Shown here: positions 1 through 10,998 of the stretch, piece after piece
Layout of the letters: the number at the start of each line of letters is the position of its first letter
Numbering within the stretch: position 1 is the first letter of the stretch
Origin: Diadema setosum
Taxonomy: Eukaryota; Echinodermata; Echinoidea; Diadematoida; Diadematidae
Direction: 5' to 3'
DNA: 64,000 nt
Assembly: GCF_964275005.1 (NCBI RefSeq)
Contig: NC_092701.1
Span: 37,091,020-37,155,019, forward strand
The notes under the pieces: model-generated
What the model saw: the letters and a program-made list of their open reading frames with translations, nothing else
Database searches by the model: none
What the model was told of the DNA's origin: nothing
Position numbers and translations under genes: made by a program

Positions 1-835
1 AGGGATAATGTGAGTGGGTAAATAATGGTATCTGTCACCCCTTGATCTGCGTGTGCGTCTTCACTTTGATCCAAGTCTAATTGAGATGGACCGAAGTGCA
101 CGGGGAGACCAATCAGACCTGCACCGGCTCACAGATACAAAATCAATCAAAAATACTTTCAAAAAATAGAAAGATAAGGGCAAATGTCACACACAATTCA
201 ACTTCCTCAAAGGGTAACTTCACATCAGACTTTTATTTCTTAAAATGCATTTAAATTCAACCTAAAACATCCTTTATCCATAATATTGTTCTTCCTATTT
301 CAATTTAAAGCAATGTAAGCAAGTTTCAGATATTGGCGTTCATGGCAAGGGTTGCAAATTCCAGAAAAGTGAAATATTGCGCGTCTGCTGTGCTTGTTGC
401 GACTACGGATAGCTTCACTGGATCAGGATTGCTGTGGTGGAGGTGGTGCGTAGGTGATAGTGGTGGCGATGGGTGTGTCTGTGGTTGCGTGGGGGGGGGG
501 GGGGGGGCTGCTGCCCCTGGTTGTTGGTGGTGGTGGTGGTGGGTGTGTCTGTGGTTGCGTGATGGGCTTGAGCCACACGTCCGCTCATGGCGGCCACCAG
601 GGAGAGTTCCGCCCAACCATCTGGGGTGTGCATCTCTTTTATTGACTTCTGGGTGTTCTGCATGAATGAGCCCCATTAGCCTAGTCTTTTCTGGCCAGTC
701 ACTTTCTCTAAAATCTAAAGAGGATATTGTCCACAACAGCACAACCACATTATGGGTTATGTGAAAATGACTTGCGCGTGGAGACCGAATCCTTTATTGT
801 CCAGATCAAGTGCCCATGTAGGTACAGAATAATGA
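1..835. other. Gene-free stretch with low-complexity tract
   Basis: No coding exon is recognised. Positions about 430-560 hold a GGT/TGG-rich tract interrupted by a run of about 17 G. A 20-base string beginning GGTGTGTCTGTGG occurs on both sides of the G run (about 470 and 541), a small direct repeat. Open frames here translate to Gly/Trp/Val or His/Pro runs and are composition artefacts. Confidence 0.6.
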
Positions 836-1280
836 ATTAACCCCCTCGAAACCACAGTCACAGAGGTCCAGTGATTCTCAATACAACAGGTTGTGAATAG
901 TAATGGCAGTTTCAATACACCTGTTGGTAGAGCCTACCCGTCGCTGAAAAGGAACTTTGACACCAATTCGTATTCTTCCAGTATGATCGAGGATTGAAGC
1001 TCCAAAGACTGTGGACAATCATGGATGATACAAGCCAATTTTTCAATGCGGATTGCGTAATACCACAAAACAAAGAAATAACCCCTTCGAAATCACAATC
1101 TCAGAGTTTCAGTGATTAACAGGTTGTAAATATTGTGTAGCTGTCGGTAGACATTACCCGTCGCTGAAAAGAAAATTTGGCACCAAATTCTCCCAGTATA
1201 ATGGCCGAGGATTGAAGTTCAAAAGACTGAAGTGGACAATGGATTATCCGGGGTTTGATACGGATTACGTAAATACCACG
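836..1280. repeat. Two-unit diverged direct repeat (~220 bp units)
   Basis: Units at about 836-1,064 and 1,076-1,279 align along their length. Both run through CGAAA(C/T)CACA, CAGTGATT, ACAGGTTGT, a shared 16-base block ACCCGTCGCTGAAAAG, CCAGTAT, GAGGATTGAAG and GTGGACAAT, and end in ATACCAC. They differ by many substitutions and small gaps, so the duplication is old. No coding potential or terminal repeats were seen. It may be part of a larger unclassified repeat. Confidence 0.75.
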
Positions 1281-1360
1281 GTTTAGTGTTCAGGTTTTCT
1301 GCCCGTATTTATTCGCCCCGCATTTAGTCAGGGCAGGCGTAGCAAAATGTTTAAGAACAC

Positions 1361-1389
1361 CAGGGAGGTGAGAGTGTCTCACCTCCCTG
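1361..1389. repeat. Perfect short hairpin, CAGGGAGGT family
   Basis: Thirteen-base arms CAGGGAGGTGAGA and TCTCACCTCCCTG flank a 3-base loop with no mismatch. Related hairpins occur at 6,744-6,773 and 42,215-42,239. Confidence 0.7.
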
Positions 1390-2271
1390 AGAACACTAAT
1401 GTCACGTCCCATCCATAAACTAAAAATATACATAACAATCCTCAAATTGCTCCTCTCTTACATTGTTTATGTACTTGAAGTTTGGGATCTAATGCACACC
1501 TAAAAAAAAAAAAAAATATGAACAAGATGAGCTCATATTCGATCGTTAGAATTATACTGTTCATGCCTGAATATCCGCTTTAAGGCATATTTTCCTTTTC
1601 CTAACACTATAGTCATTCTTCCATGAACTCTCTGGCTCATCATTTTCGCTAAAAATCACATTACGAATAAAGGAATACAGACAGTTAGTAGAATGTAATC
1701 TTATTTTCATTTATTCAAGCATTTTTACCACTATGCAAGCTACGAAAATGCCCATGTTCATACCAGTACAGTCATGATGATTTTTTTTTAAGTTTTTTTT
1801 TTATTTTTTTTATTTATTTATTTTTTTTTTTTAAGTGGTTATGGCGTTTACAGAAGGCATGTTTTACCTTCACAGTTGAATGATAATGTGTAGTGATCTG
1901 AACATCATGAACATGAACATGAACATATATTATGAACATATTTTGTTGTCGGCCCGCATTTGTTTTGTTGAAGAGGTAGTGATGGCGGTAGTGATAGGTA
2001 GGCATATTTCACCACATTTGGCTCTGCAGAATAGACTCCAGGTGAACACAAAGCAGACTGCTTTGTGACTCTTATTTATGTTCTGCTCAAATTTTTCTCT
2101 GCAAAGCTAGACAAAAATAGTGATATAGTGATATGAACACAGGTTACATCTTTCGTTGTCCACCGGTGGCTTTGTATAATAGGCTAATAGAGGTAGTGGT
2201 CGTGATAGTGATAGGTATAGTGTATAGTGTTTAGTGTATAGTGTATTGAGTAGAAGTATAGGGAGATTATT
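1390..2271. other. Gene-free stretch
   Basis: AT-rich DNA with poly-A (about 1,502-1,516) and poly-T/TTTA runs (about 1,780-1,833). The 2,215-2,250 stretch is a degenerate TATAGTGT repeat. No exon or transposon was recognised. Confidence 0.5.
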
Positions 2272-2395
2272 ATGGAACGTGAAGGATTGAGTAACGAGGG
2301 TCTTATGTACTTATTGGTGGCTATGTTAAAAGCCATCGTTTTCTGCTGTGGTCTTCTTTTTTTGTGCATTGCAGTCATACATTATCTTTGTGTTC
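2272..2395 (+). CDS. Candidate exon: short membrane-spanning peptide (speculative)
   Basis: An ATG at 2,272 opens a frame of 41 codons that ends exactly at a consensus splice donor (GTAAGT at 2,396-2,401). The encoded segment has a polar start (MEREGLSNEG) and then about 27 hydrophobic residues (positions 12-40 include AIVFCCGLLFLCIAVI), as in a single-pass membrane anchor. The frame continues past the donor to a stop at 2,511, with less convincing sequence. No following exon was identified and I recognise no family. Chance is a serious alternative: AT-rich DNA gives hydrophobic frames easily. Confidence 0.15.
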
Positions 2396-2529
2396 GTAAG
2401 TGTCAGAATTTCGTGTCTTCTGGTTGCATATCCATAAGAGAGGATATTAATATCAACTTTTTCATTACGCGTGAAAACATCCTCTATATGAGACATACAC
2501 TATTGACGTGATTGAGATACTAAGGTATG

Positions 2530-3130
2530 GATTACCATTTGATGGCGGCCATTTTGGATACCATTTTCGCTGATTTGACAAATTTTCCCAAGTGAAATGT
2601 AAATAAAAATACAAATTTTTGCTTTTCACCTTTGGTTCAATCTCCCGAATCATTTCAGAGCATAATTTTTCATCACTTTATAAGAAAATGAATAGACAAT
2701 TCCAGACTTTAGCAGCCGTGTTCATCTTGAAGATCTCAAAATCCTTGAGGATGCAAGAATTCATCCAGATTCAGATGTAGCACCCTGGAAGTAGAGTAAA
2801 ACATCTATTTTTTTCCTGTTGTTTTGGTTTTGGTTTTTCATCATTTATAAAGAAATACACACATGTAGGATTTCAGATTTTGCAGCCATTTTGAATATCT
2901 CAAAACCTTTAAGGGTGCAAACGATGCATCTTCTAGATTCAGATTCGTCACTCTCGAAATAGGGTAACCCAAAACCATCATTTTTTTTTACACCATTTAT
3001 AACTGCATAAGGAAATACCAAAGAATTTCAGAATTTGGCGGCTATCTCGAATGTCTTCAAACCCTCAAGGGTGAAAGAGTTGCATTACCCAGATTCAAAT
3101 TCAGTACCCTAGAAATATAGGGTAAATCTA
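2530..3130. repeat. Array of ~150 bp diverged tandem units
   Basis: Three clear units lie at about 2,665-2,806, 2,836-2,972 and 2,990-3,127, with a weaker fourth upstream (about 2,535-2,650). Each carries in order: a CA(C/T)TTTATAA start, a TTCAGA(A/T)TTTGGCAG-like block, ATCTCAAAA or its variants, CCT(T/C)(A/G)AGG(G/A)TG, an AGATTCA(G/A)AT block, and a final AAATAGGGTAA-like end. Units differ by 20-30% by eye. The family is unknown. Confidence 0.65.
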
Positions 3131-4353
3131 TCAAAAACATCGAGAAGAAGCAAGCCCAAAATCTGACTTCCAACACCCAGGCTACCATGTAGGAACATAC
3201 TGATGACAACTGTGTTGCTGTTCATTATTAGGTAGAATGGAGGCCTTGAGTCGATGATGTATTGTCAAAATCAATGCCCCTCCTGCGACAATGACGCCTT
3301 AAATTCAAACTTAAGGTCAGTTCTGCTCAATTTTGTTTCCACAAATCTGATTAAAGATATAGTATACATACTGTATATCAAAGCATATACGTGCATACGA
3401 AAATGTACAAAACAGAAACTTTTGTTACAAGAAAAAAGATCATCTTTAGTCATTGTTTACATAATTGTAAGAAACCATAGTGACTAGAAGTATTTCACTT
3501 CTCTCTTTTTTTTTTAATTGACACCTTTTTTTTCAGTGCAGCTGATACATGCCAAATTAATATCGGTGCCAAAAAACTTGATCAATTCAAGGAAATCAAA
3601 AACTGATTTTATCAGTAATGTTATGAAAGAATTTTCAGATACCACATGACAATACAGGAGAGATAACACTCATTTTTAGGTTAACATATTTGATTTTCAC
3701 CCTACCACTTTTCGCGCCTTTTGCATCTATTCAATTTGATGCAAATCGATTAAATTTGACAAATTCTCTTATTTCACAAAAATATTGAACAATATCTGCT
3801 TACCAACACGGGTCTTGATGATAAAATGTTCAAGGATTAAAGTGAAATTTTCCCTCTCAGTATCTCAGTTCGCCAGAAGAAAAAAAAAATAATTAGAGAA
3901 GGAGGACAGGTAAATGTGATGGACGAAAACTTCAGGTTGTAGGTCTACATGTCATTGTAATACCAGCAGAGAGCAACATAACCATTAGTTGTGTAAAAGG
4001 AGTGAAAGGTGAATGTTTCAAGCCTTTCAGTTTTATCCTCCGTTGACAAAGTATTCGCATAACATCGAGTAAAAAAATCCATAACTCTTCTCACTGTTCT
4101 TCGATTTCCCTCAAACTATTACCGAGTGGCCCCTAGTTAGTGTCTTTGCATTCATTCCAATCCCAAAATGTTCAGGACCATGAAATCACAACGGAATAAG
4201 CGCATATAGGCGTGCAGATGTCGCTTTTATCGAAGGTTTGATTGGAATCAGCAGGTTGTTATTGATTGGGGGGGGGGGGGGGGGGGTGGCCGAATGTTGA
4301 TCAGAGGACATTTGAGTGGGGTTTATTATCAGACTATACCGCGCATTTTGCCC
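3131..4353. other. Gene-free stretch
   Basis: AT-rich unique-looking sequence. It has a poly-G run at about 4,268-4,286 and no recognisable exon, RNA gene or terminal repeats. Short open frames here match nothing I know. Confidence 0.5.
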
Positions 4354-4982
4354 TTAAAGAGGAAATCCAGTCCAAATATAATTTAGTCTGATAGAAAAGA
4401 ATAAAATTTTACGAGTGTAACGGTAAAAATGTGAGTGAAATCGGATGAAAAAATAAGGAAGTTATGAAATTTTGAAGTTTTGATAATTTCTCCAAAACAG
4501 TTCTTGTACAGTGGGTATGAATAAGCAAATGAGTGAGCTAACCATGTCATACCCTCACAATTTTTCATTGATCGTGTACAAAAAATGACAAAAATTCAAT
4601 GTTTCTTTCGTCGATGAAGTCTGAAACATGATGTTATTCCTGGTTGAATAACTTCAGAATTGTGATCGGTTAGACCTATGAGGATTTGAGCCTTGGGCAT
4701 AGGCCTAATTGCGTTTGAATGAAAAACTGGAAATTTCAAAATTTTATGTACAAACTATATGGGAAGTTGTGAGGGAATGACATGCTCACTTTGCAATTTG
4801 CATATTCATATTGACTGTTCAAGAACTATTCCCCCCCCCCCAAAAAAAAAGAGCAAAATTTCGAAATGCCGTAACGTCCTTATTTTTCCTCCGATTTCGA
4901 TCATATTTATACCGTTGAACTCGTAATATTTTACCCTTTCTTCTCAGACTAACTTTATATTTGGACTGGATTTCCCCTTTAA
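4354..4982. mobile_element. Palindromic MITE, GGAAATCCAGTCC family, copy 1
   Basis: A 629 bp non-autonomous DNA element. The left end TTAAAGAGGAAATCCAGTCC mirrors the right end GGACTGGATTTCCCCTTTAA. Complementarity continues inward: GTCTGATAGAAAAGAATAAAATTTTACGAG-like sequence on the left against CTCGTAATATTTTACCCTTTCTTCTCAGAC-like sequence on the right. TTAA is present at both edges and may be the target duplication or part of the inverted repeat. No transposase is encoded. Related copies lie at 25,316-25,920 and 30,091-30,714. Confidence 0.85.
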
Positions 4983-6021
4983 TTGAACGTATGGAAAAAA
5001 AGAGTAACATATATTATGTACTGTATGAACTACGTAGTGTTAAGGTAACAGCTCTAGAAATGCAATTTTCATTAAAAACGATTGTTGTTGAGGTTAGCAT
5101 AAATCTTGGATTAAATTCAAAGGCTCGTGTCAGGTGACATACAAGGTGGTGCCGTTCCTTTGAGTTCTTAGAACAGCTACGTTCCGTACCATTGTGATAG
5201 AAACCTGGTAATTGTACCAGCACATTCACGTGCATGTGACGTTGATTATCTGCGGTTTACTCACCAACGTCGCCACGACGTGTGAGCAGGTAGGTGGAAG
5301 GCCACGTCTGTGGTGTGAGGGTAACAGCACGTTATCTCTGCTGCGAGACAGGTTTGAAATTAGACGCCTAAGTAACTAATAAAGTATACGATATACTCGT
5401 GCGCGAAGCAGTGTCCCAGAAAACAGAAAGAAAGACAAGGTGATTAAGACTTAGGCGTGATTCAGTCATATTTAATCATGAATATACTTTTGCTAAATCT
5501 TTTTTACGATGAATTATCGATTGATTCATGGTAATTAAGCTAACAATAATGTAAAGAATGAAGTAATTGTACGTGCTTGTATGTATGGAATTCGCAGGGC
5601 CTAGACTGGAAATTTCGTCATTATTGAGTGCTCCTCAAAGGTATGGCGATGCATTTTCTTTAGACTTCAGTATCACCATTAAAATTATGATAATGAAATT
5701 CCATGTACTCCAAAGCGATGTTTATCTCCTGACATGTTGCAAACCTCCTGTTACTAAACCAAACAAAGTTACTGGACACACTGTACCTCTCAAAGAATGT
5801 TTAAATGCGTGAATATTACAGCATTTATAGCAAAGACATTATTGTTACCATTATTTTAGTTACTGCTATCGCAATATCATCGTGATTATCATTGATTTAT
5901 TGCTTAAAGTACAATAGCAGGCCAATAGGTCTAAAAATTTGTATTTTTGAACAGTACAATGTAGTTTATAGCAGCTACAGTAGTTCCATGTTAATATATC
6001 CATGGCAAGAGTGAAACAAAT
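4983..6021. other. Gene-free stretch
   Basis: No exon or structured repeat was recognised. Around 5,230-5,340 there is a short, more GC-rich segment (CAACGTCGCCACGACG and neighbours) without other promoter marks. Confidence 0.45.
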
Positions 6022-6492
6022 TTAAAGGGACATTTCAGACGATTTTCATAATTTCACATCATGTAGTACATAAATCGACAACTCCATGTATAGATTTGTG
6101 GAATTTATTGTGGTTCTTGATCAGAGAAACAATACTTTGAAAAACCTGAAACAAATTACACTGAACAAGGATGATGACATAGGAGGTTCACATATTTCAG
6201 AAATGTAGCAGTGCAATTCCATTACAATACCGCTTGCTTGCAAATTCACCTGTGTATAATCTATGCATGCCTTCTTCTTTTGTTCTGCTTCCTTGAGCTC
6301 CAACTCACGCATTCTTTATGGTGACTCCGCCATGTCATCATCCTTGTTCATTGCAATTTGTTCTAAATTTTGAAAATATTCTTATTCTTCATCCCAGTTA
6401 TCATAAATTTTGAAACTCTGTCCTCAGTATAACTAATTCATAGTTGTTCAAATGCAAAAATCTGAATATCATCCGGAGGTCTCCTTTAAATT
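6022..6492. mobile_element. Probable degenerate MITE (TTTAAAGGGACA ends)
   Basis: The left edge TTTAAAGGGACATTTCAGAC and the right edge, read on the other strand as TTTAAAGGAGACCTCCGGAT, form imperfect inverted termini. Inside them, GATTTTCATAATTT-like and GATATTCAGATTTTT-like blocks extend the match. The element encodes nothing. The match is weaker than in the other palindromic elements of this window. Confidence 0.4.
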
Positions 6493-6743
6493 AGTGAAAT
6501 AGCAGGAAGTTTTAGAGTACATTGAATATGCGGAAAACGAGGTGATCTGTAAAAACCACAGGTTATAGACATAAATACCTTAGTAGAAAATTAATACAAC
6601 TCTGCAAGAATATACAGACAGATTGAAAAAAAAAAGAGAAGTAGGATAATAAAAGTAGAACAAGATATAGTAAATACATATAGAATGCGGAGAGGAGGGG
6701 ATTAATGTTAATCCAGTTCCATACCAACTTAAAGACAGTTGCT

Positions 6744-6773
6744 CCAGGGAGGTGGCGAAGAGAACCTCCCTGG
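6744..6773. repeat. Short hairpin, CAGGGAGGT family
   Basis: Arms CCAGGGAGGT (6,744-6,753) and ACCTCCCTGG (6,764-6,773) are perfectly complementary around a 10-base loop. It is the same stem core as at 1,361-1,389 and 42,215-42,239. Confidence 0.6.
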
Positions 6774-6837
6774 TTGCTACCATATGAAATATCTTCACCC
6801 CATGCCAGACATTTGCCCTATAAAATAATTCTACACT

Positions 6838-6902
6838 CAAGCATAACCCTAACCATAATCCTAATCCTCCAATCAAGCCCTATCATAATCGTAACCCTAA
6901 GT
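6838..6902. repeat. Degenerate telomere-like CCCTAA run
   Basis: AACCCTAA-type words recur (ATAACCCTAACCATAA, ATCCTAATCC, GTAACCCTAAG) over about 65 bp with imperfect spacing. This could be an interstitial telomeric remnant or a chance simple repeat. Confidence 0.3.
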
Positions 6903-7956
6903 ATTTGGAGAAAGTAAGACCGGCAATAATGTCGCAGGAGCAAACATGTACGTGTCACCGCAAAACCAGGTCGCGCAACTACGTGAGGGTATATTTTTTC
7001 AGTAGCTTAAGTGCTTCATACAGTCGGCCACCTTACACTGTATTGTTCTTCGTTCATGAATCACTCTTGCTCATCTACTGACTGCCACAACAGCTACAGC
7101 GGGTAGACTTGAAGTACTCCTCTTGGTTGTGACAGAGAAGGTGTGAAAAGACGTACAGACAGCGTGAACACACACTACTTTGTTATCCCAAGCGATGCAA
7201 TGTAAGTACTACATTTGGTAATTAGTTTCTGCGTTCCTCAAATATCGAGATTTTTTCAGGATCCCAGTCCCGTAGGCTGTTTACTGTAGTTAGTGTATGA
7301 TGCGAAAGTCCAGCGTGTGCACGCAGTGGCTCAGCCAACGTTGTATCCAACCGCTGGAAAACGAAATAGCAGGCCTATACCACCGTGCCTTGTTATGCTG
7401 GTGAGCGAGAAGGATCCGGGAGGGAATTCTGAAAAGGGGAAGTTGCGATACTGGTAGCAGGTTTGCCCACGACGAACCAGTGACGAACTGCATAGAATGC
7501 TCGTGGTCAGCTCGAGTGACGTTCCTTCGTACTTATCTTGTGATAGTTTATCATGGAAATATATTAACACGTAAAGTGAACATGTTATAGTTTCATGTGT
7601 TTTATTTTTTATCAGATAAGAGAGGAGTTTAGCTAGGCCTAAAATCCAGTAGTTCTTGGTTACGGTTGAGGTTAGACTGGGGAGATGAAAATCCCCACCT
7701 CCCTGGTTAGACAAAGTCAAAGTCAAAGCATGGAGCTAGCTCCATGGTCAAAGTATAGGCTAGCTTTCGACTACTGTTGTGTTGGTGTTAGAGTCATGCT
7801 ATTCAAAAGTAAATAGAATCTAGTCATGCTACATGTTTACTACTAATACACCTTGCTTGAGACAAGACATGAGAAATAAGTTTAAATGTGTATGGTAACT
7901 GATGAAATCATTGAAATGAACTAACAGTAACACATGATTTGTGAGGATGTAATCTA
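6903..7956. other. Gene-free stretch, possible upstream non-coding exon
   Basis: No coding exon is recognised. A moderately CpG-containing stretch (about 6,930-7,200) ends in a good splice-donor match (GTAAGT at 7,202-7,207). It could be the first, non-coding exon of the CISD3-like gene 3.8 kb downstream; this is inference only. The open frames on the minus strand at 7,290-7,726 resemble no known protein. Confidence 0.3.
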
Positions 7957-8354
7957 TTAAAGGGACTGTACAGTAGGGCCTACTGGTTGAGGTGGGGATT
8001 CATGTTTTGAATATTCCTAAGTGAGATAATGAGAAACCTCATATGAAATATGAAAGAGCATGTAATTTTAAGAAGGATTCAACATTTATTTGATGAAAAT
8101 TGGTTTTCAAATGGCTGAGATATCCAAAAAAGTGATAATGATAAAAGGTGACAGGCCATTCCTTTTATTAGGATCTCTTTGTTTCACCTTGTTTTTGGAT
8201 ATCTCAGCCATTTCAAAACAGATTTTCATCAAATAAATTTTTGATACCCCTTAGCATTGCATGCTCTTTGAATCTCATAGAATGGTGTCTGAATATCTCA
8301 CAAAATGTTAAAAGCTAAATCTTCACCTCGACCAGAACTGTACACATCCTTTAA
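7957..8354. mobile_element. Palindromic MITE, AAAGGGACTGTACAG family, copy 1
   Basis: The left end TTAAAGGGACTGTACAGT is mirrored by ACTGTACACATCCTTTAA at the right. The arms continue inward through GGTTGAGGTGGGGATT / AATCTTCACCTCGACC and GATATCCAAAAA / TTTTTGGATATC, so the whole 398 bp folds on itself. It encodes nothing. TTAA at both edges may be the target duplication. Confidence 0.85.
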
Positions 8355-8610
8355 ATGGTAGTTTCTCTCATCCTGTACTTAGCCCGACTACACAGTGTGC
8401 TGTGTAAGGACCTTGGCTGTGTTTAGTTATAATTTTTCCCCCTGCAAAGTTTTGTCAAAGTTTATATCAAGGAGTCTGGTTAATCCAAGTGATTTTTTAG
8501 TCAAAAGCTCTTTCACTATTTTCAAGCCTGTAAGATTTCTTTGTGGTTATTGAATGTCATAAAAGAAGAAAATCTTTGGATTCCTGGTTCTTGTGTTATT
8601 CATTCAATTC

Positions 8611-8654
<44 letters not shown>

Positions 8655-9440
8655 TGATATATATGTTTATGCTATTGTAAATTTTAATGCATCTCATTTT
8701 ACAGACAATAGTATTCTGATTCATGAACAAGAAGTGTTGAATGTCCAACGCTTGTGGAATTAATACTTTTCTACATTGATCCTATCTGACTTTGTTTATC
8801 ATATTTTCCGTGAACAGTTTCATTATGTATTTCTGTGTGTAGTTCAAGCAATGGCCATAAATATATCCCATGGCATGCTTTCTCTGTGGCAATTTAGCCT
8901 TGAAGAGAGTTAACTATCTTGAAACTTAAAATCATGAGTGCTCAACAATGAAGTTTTGACTATGTAGCAAAGTTGTAACTGTGTGCAGTTTGTGTAAAGG
9001 TGTAACATAGGGCATCAAACTCAGATCTGTCTGAAAGATTCACAGTTATTGTAGATTGTAGGCAGCATGCATACTGGCACACAACAATGTAGTTTGTAGT
9101 CTAACCACCCCACCCAACTACTCATAAAAACTGCCTTGGTCATGATTGTGGTTAAGGATGAATCAAGAAGTAACCACCTTTATAGTGGCAAGTATGAAGT
9201 GCACAGCAAATCTGCTGGGACTTGGTTTTCCCCAGCATGCATTCTGTAAAGGATTTTCTTTCCCCCTCAAATGTCATATTGAGTGTCAGTGTGTGTATGT
9301 GCTTATCCATGTCAATATTGTTGGCCTTTTTTATCATAAAATATAAACATGAAGGTGCTGTATATTAAGAAAATAATTGACAACAATACTTGCCCATTCT
9401 GCCGCATGAAATAGATACTGGTTGATTTGGTACCCAGTCT
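8355..9440. other. Gene-free stretch
   Basis: No exon was recognised. A 38-base poly-A run lies at 8,613-8,650, followed by a TATA-rich stretch. It does not follow an identifiable retrocopy. Confidence 0.45.
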
Positions 9441-9809
9441 AATAGGGATCGTATAGTCTTGGTTGAGATCTAACATCAGGTTTATAACATTTTTTGGGTG
9501 AGATAATGAGAAACCTCTTATGAAATATGAAAGAGCATGTAATTCCAAGAATAATTCAATGTTTATTTGATGAAAATTGGTCTTGAATGACAGAGATGTC
9601 CAAAAAAGTGATCCCAGTAAAATGTGACAGGCCACAACTTGGATCTCTTTGTTATTACCTTGTCTATTGATATCTCAGTCATTTCAAAAGCGATTTTCAT
9701 CAAATAAACTTTTGAGTTCCCTTAGAATTGTCAACATTTTGTAGAGTGGTTTCTAAATATCTTGCAAAGCTGAATCCTCACCTCAACCAGTTCTGTACAG
9801 TCCCTTTAA
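9441..9809. mobile_element. Palindromic MITE, AAAGGGACTGTACAG family, copy 2
   Basis: This is a second copy of the element at 7,957-8,354. It shares the internal block GAGATAATGAGAAACCTC, then ATGAAATATGAAAGAGCATG, and the right end CTGTACAGTCCCTTTAAT. The left terminus is degenerate (AGGGATCGTATAGTCTTGG). The two copies lie in the same orientation about 1.1 kb apart and differ by many substitutions. Confidence 0.75.
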
Positions 9810-10342
9810 TTAGGAAAACTAGATACATTTGCTTAGCTAAAGATTTTATGTGAAAAGTGCTGAGTTAACCATTCTTCATCAGAGAGAAAGTGTATGTCTG
9901 TGATGTTTGCCTGATTGATTGTGCAAAGTAGCTAAGGAATGGAAAGTAATGTCACAGAATGCAGACAGGAAACCTCAATTTCCTGAATCTCGCAGCTTTC
10001 AAATTTGCTTTCATTGCTGACATTGGGTGGAACAATGAGGGAAAGTCCCCAATGCCATCACATGACAGCCTAGTGAAGCTTTCTGATTCTAGAATTTATG
10101 GAATTCCCTTGGAACCAATCTATGAAGAAATTTAAAAAGACATTTAGTTTGAACAACATTTACTGGCGTTTCTGTTACAAGTTCAATTCAGGATATATTA
10201 TATTAAAAAAAAATCAGGTGAAAAAAAGTTTGAATTTACTCCACAAAACCAGACAGCTATTGGTGGCTGAATTTTGGTAATCCTGCATTAATCACTGATC
10301 AGTCTGAATAGTATTCAGAAACATGTAGCCTGAGATGAAACG
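9810..10342. other. Gene-free stretch
   Basis: No exon, RNA gene or repeat was recognised. Confidence 0.4.
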
Positions 10343-10436
10343 TTAACCCATTAATGACGAGTCCCGAGTTATACTCGGGGAAGTGTTTATGGGAGATGCA
10401 TGTTGTAGCAAAATTAGCCCTTCCTTAACGGGTTAA
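10343..10436. mobile_element. 94 bp miniature element, TTAACCCRTT family, copy 1
   Basis: It starts TTAACCCATTAATGACGAGT and ends CCTTAACGGGTTAA, giving 10-12 bp inverted termini. It contains the inner palindrome CCCGAGTTATACTCGGG and a GTTGTAGCAAAAT block. The same layout recurs at 14,281-14,373, on either side of the CISD3-like gene. Confidence 0.7.
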
Positions 10437-10998
10437 TACAGTGTGTGTACACTCCTCAAAATCAGATACACATACGTTGTACTTGGTAGCAGTTCTCATG
10501 GGCAGCAGTAACAGTCACCAATCTCACCGAAATCTTGCTTGCCTGACAGAGCAAAAACTTGAGATTCTGTATACTCTTACTTCTTATGCTCTTAGAAAGA
10601 GTATGAAGTCTGTAAATGAGACAATGAAACATGCATCATATGTATACCATTGTTTATGTGCAATTACACTTGTAGTAGTTTTGTTGACAATTATAGATTG
10701 AGATAAAATCTCACATTCAGTCTTAGATCATTAGTAACAGGCTTTGGGTTCATTTTGTTTGTCTTTTGTTCAATGTTTACCATCAATGACCTTGAACAGG
10801 CTGGCCTCATTCTGATGAGTCACTATGTATGTAATATATGTAGTGCATTACAGGCCACCTGTATCCCACCATGTGCATTTGAGGAGTTGTCATCTTACCC
10901 CTACCTCTTCCTTTACATATTGTCTATATACATCCAGGATCTCTATGGTAACGTGCTACTCTCTGTGTGACTCTGCAGCTGAACTACCACATGCCTAG

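Noticed and set aside
326-748. Minus-strand frame of 140 codons rich in His and Pro
   Set aside because: Produced by the GGT/poly-G tract; no conserved domain, no splice context.
7331-7726. Minus-strand frame of 131 codons
   Set aside because: Not similar to any family I know, with no codon-type regularity and no splice sites. It is treated as chance.
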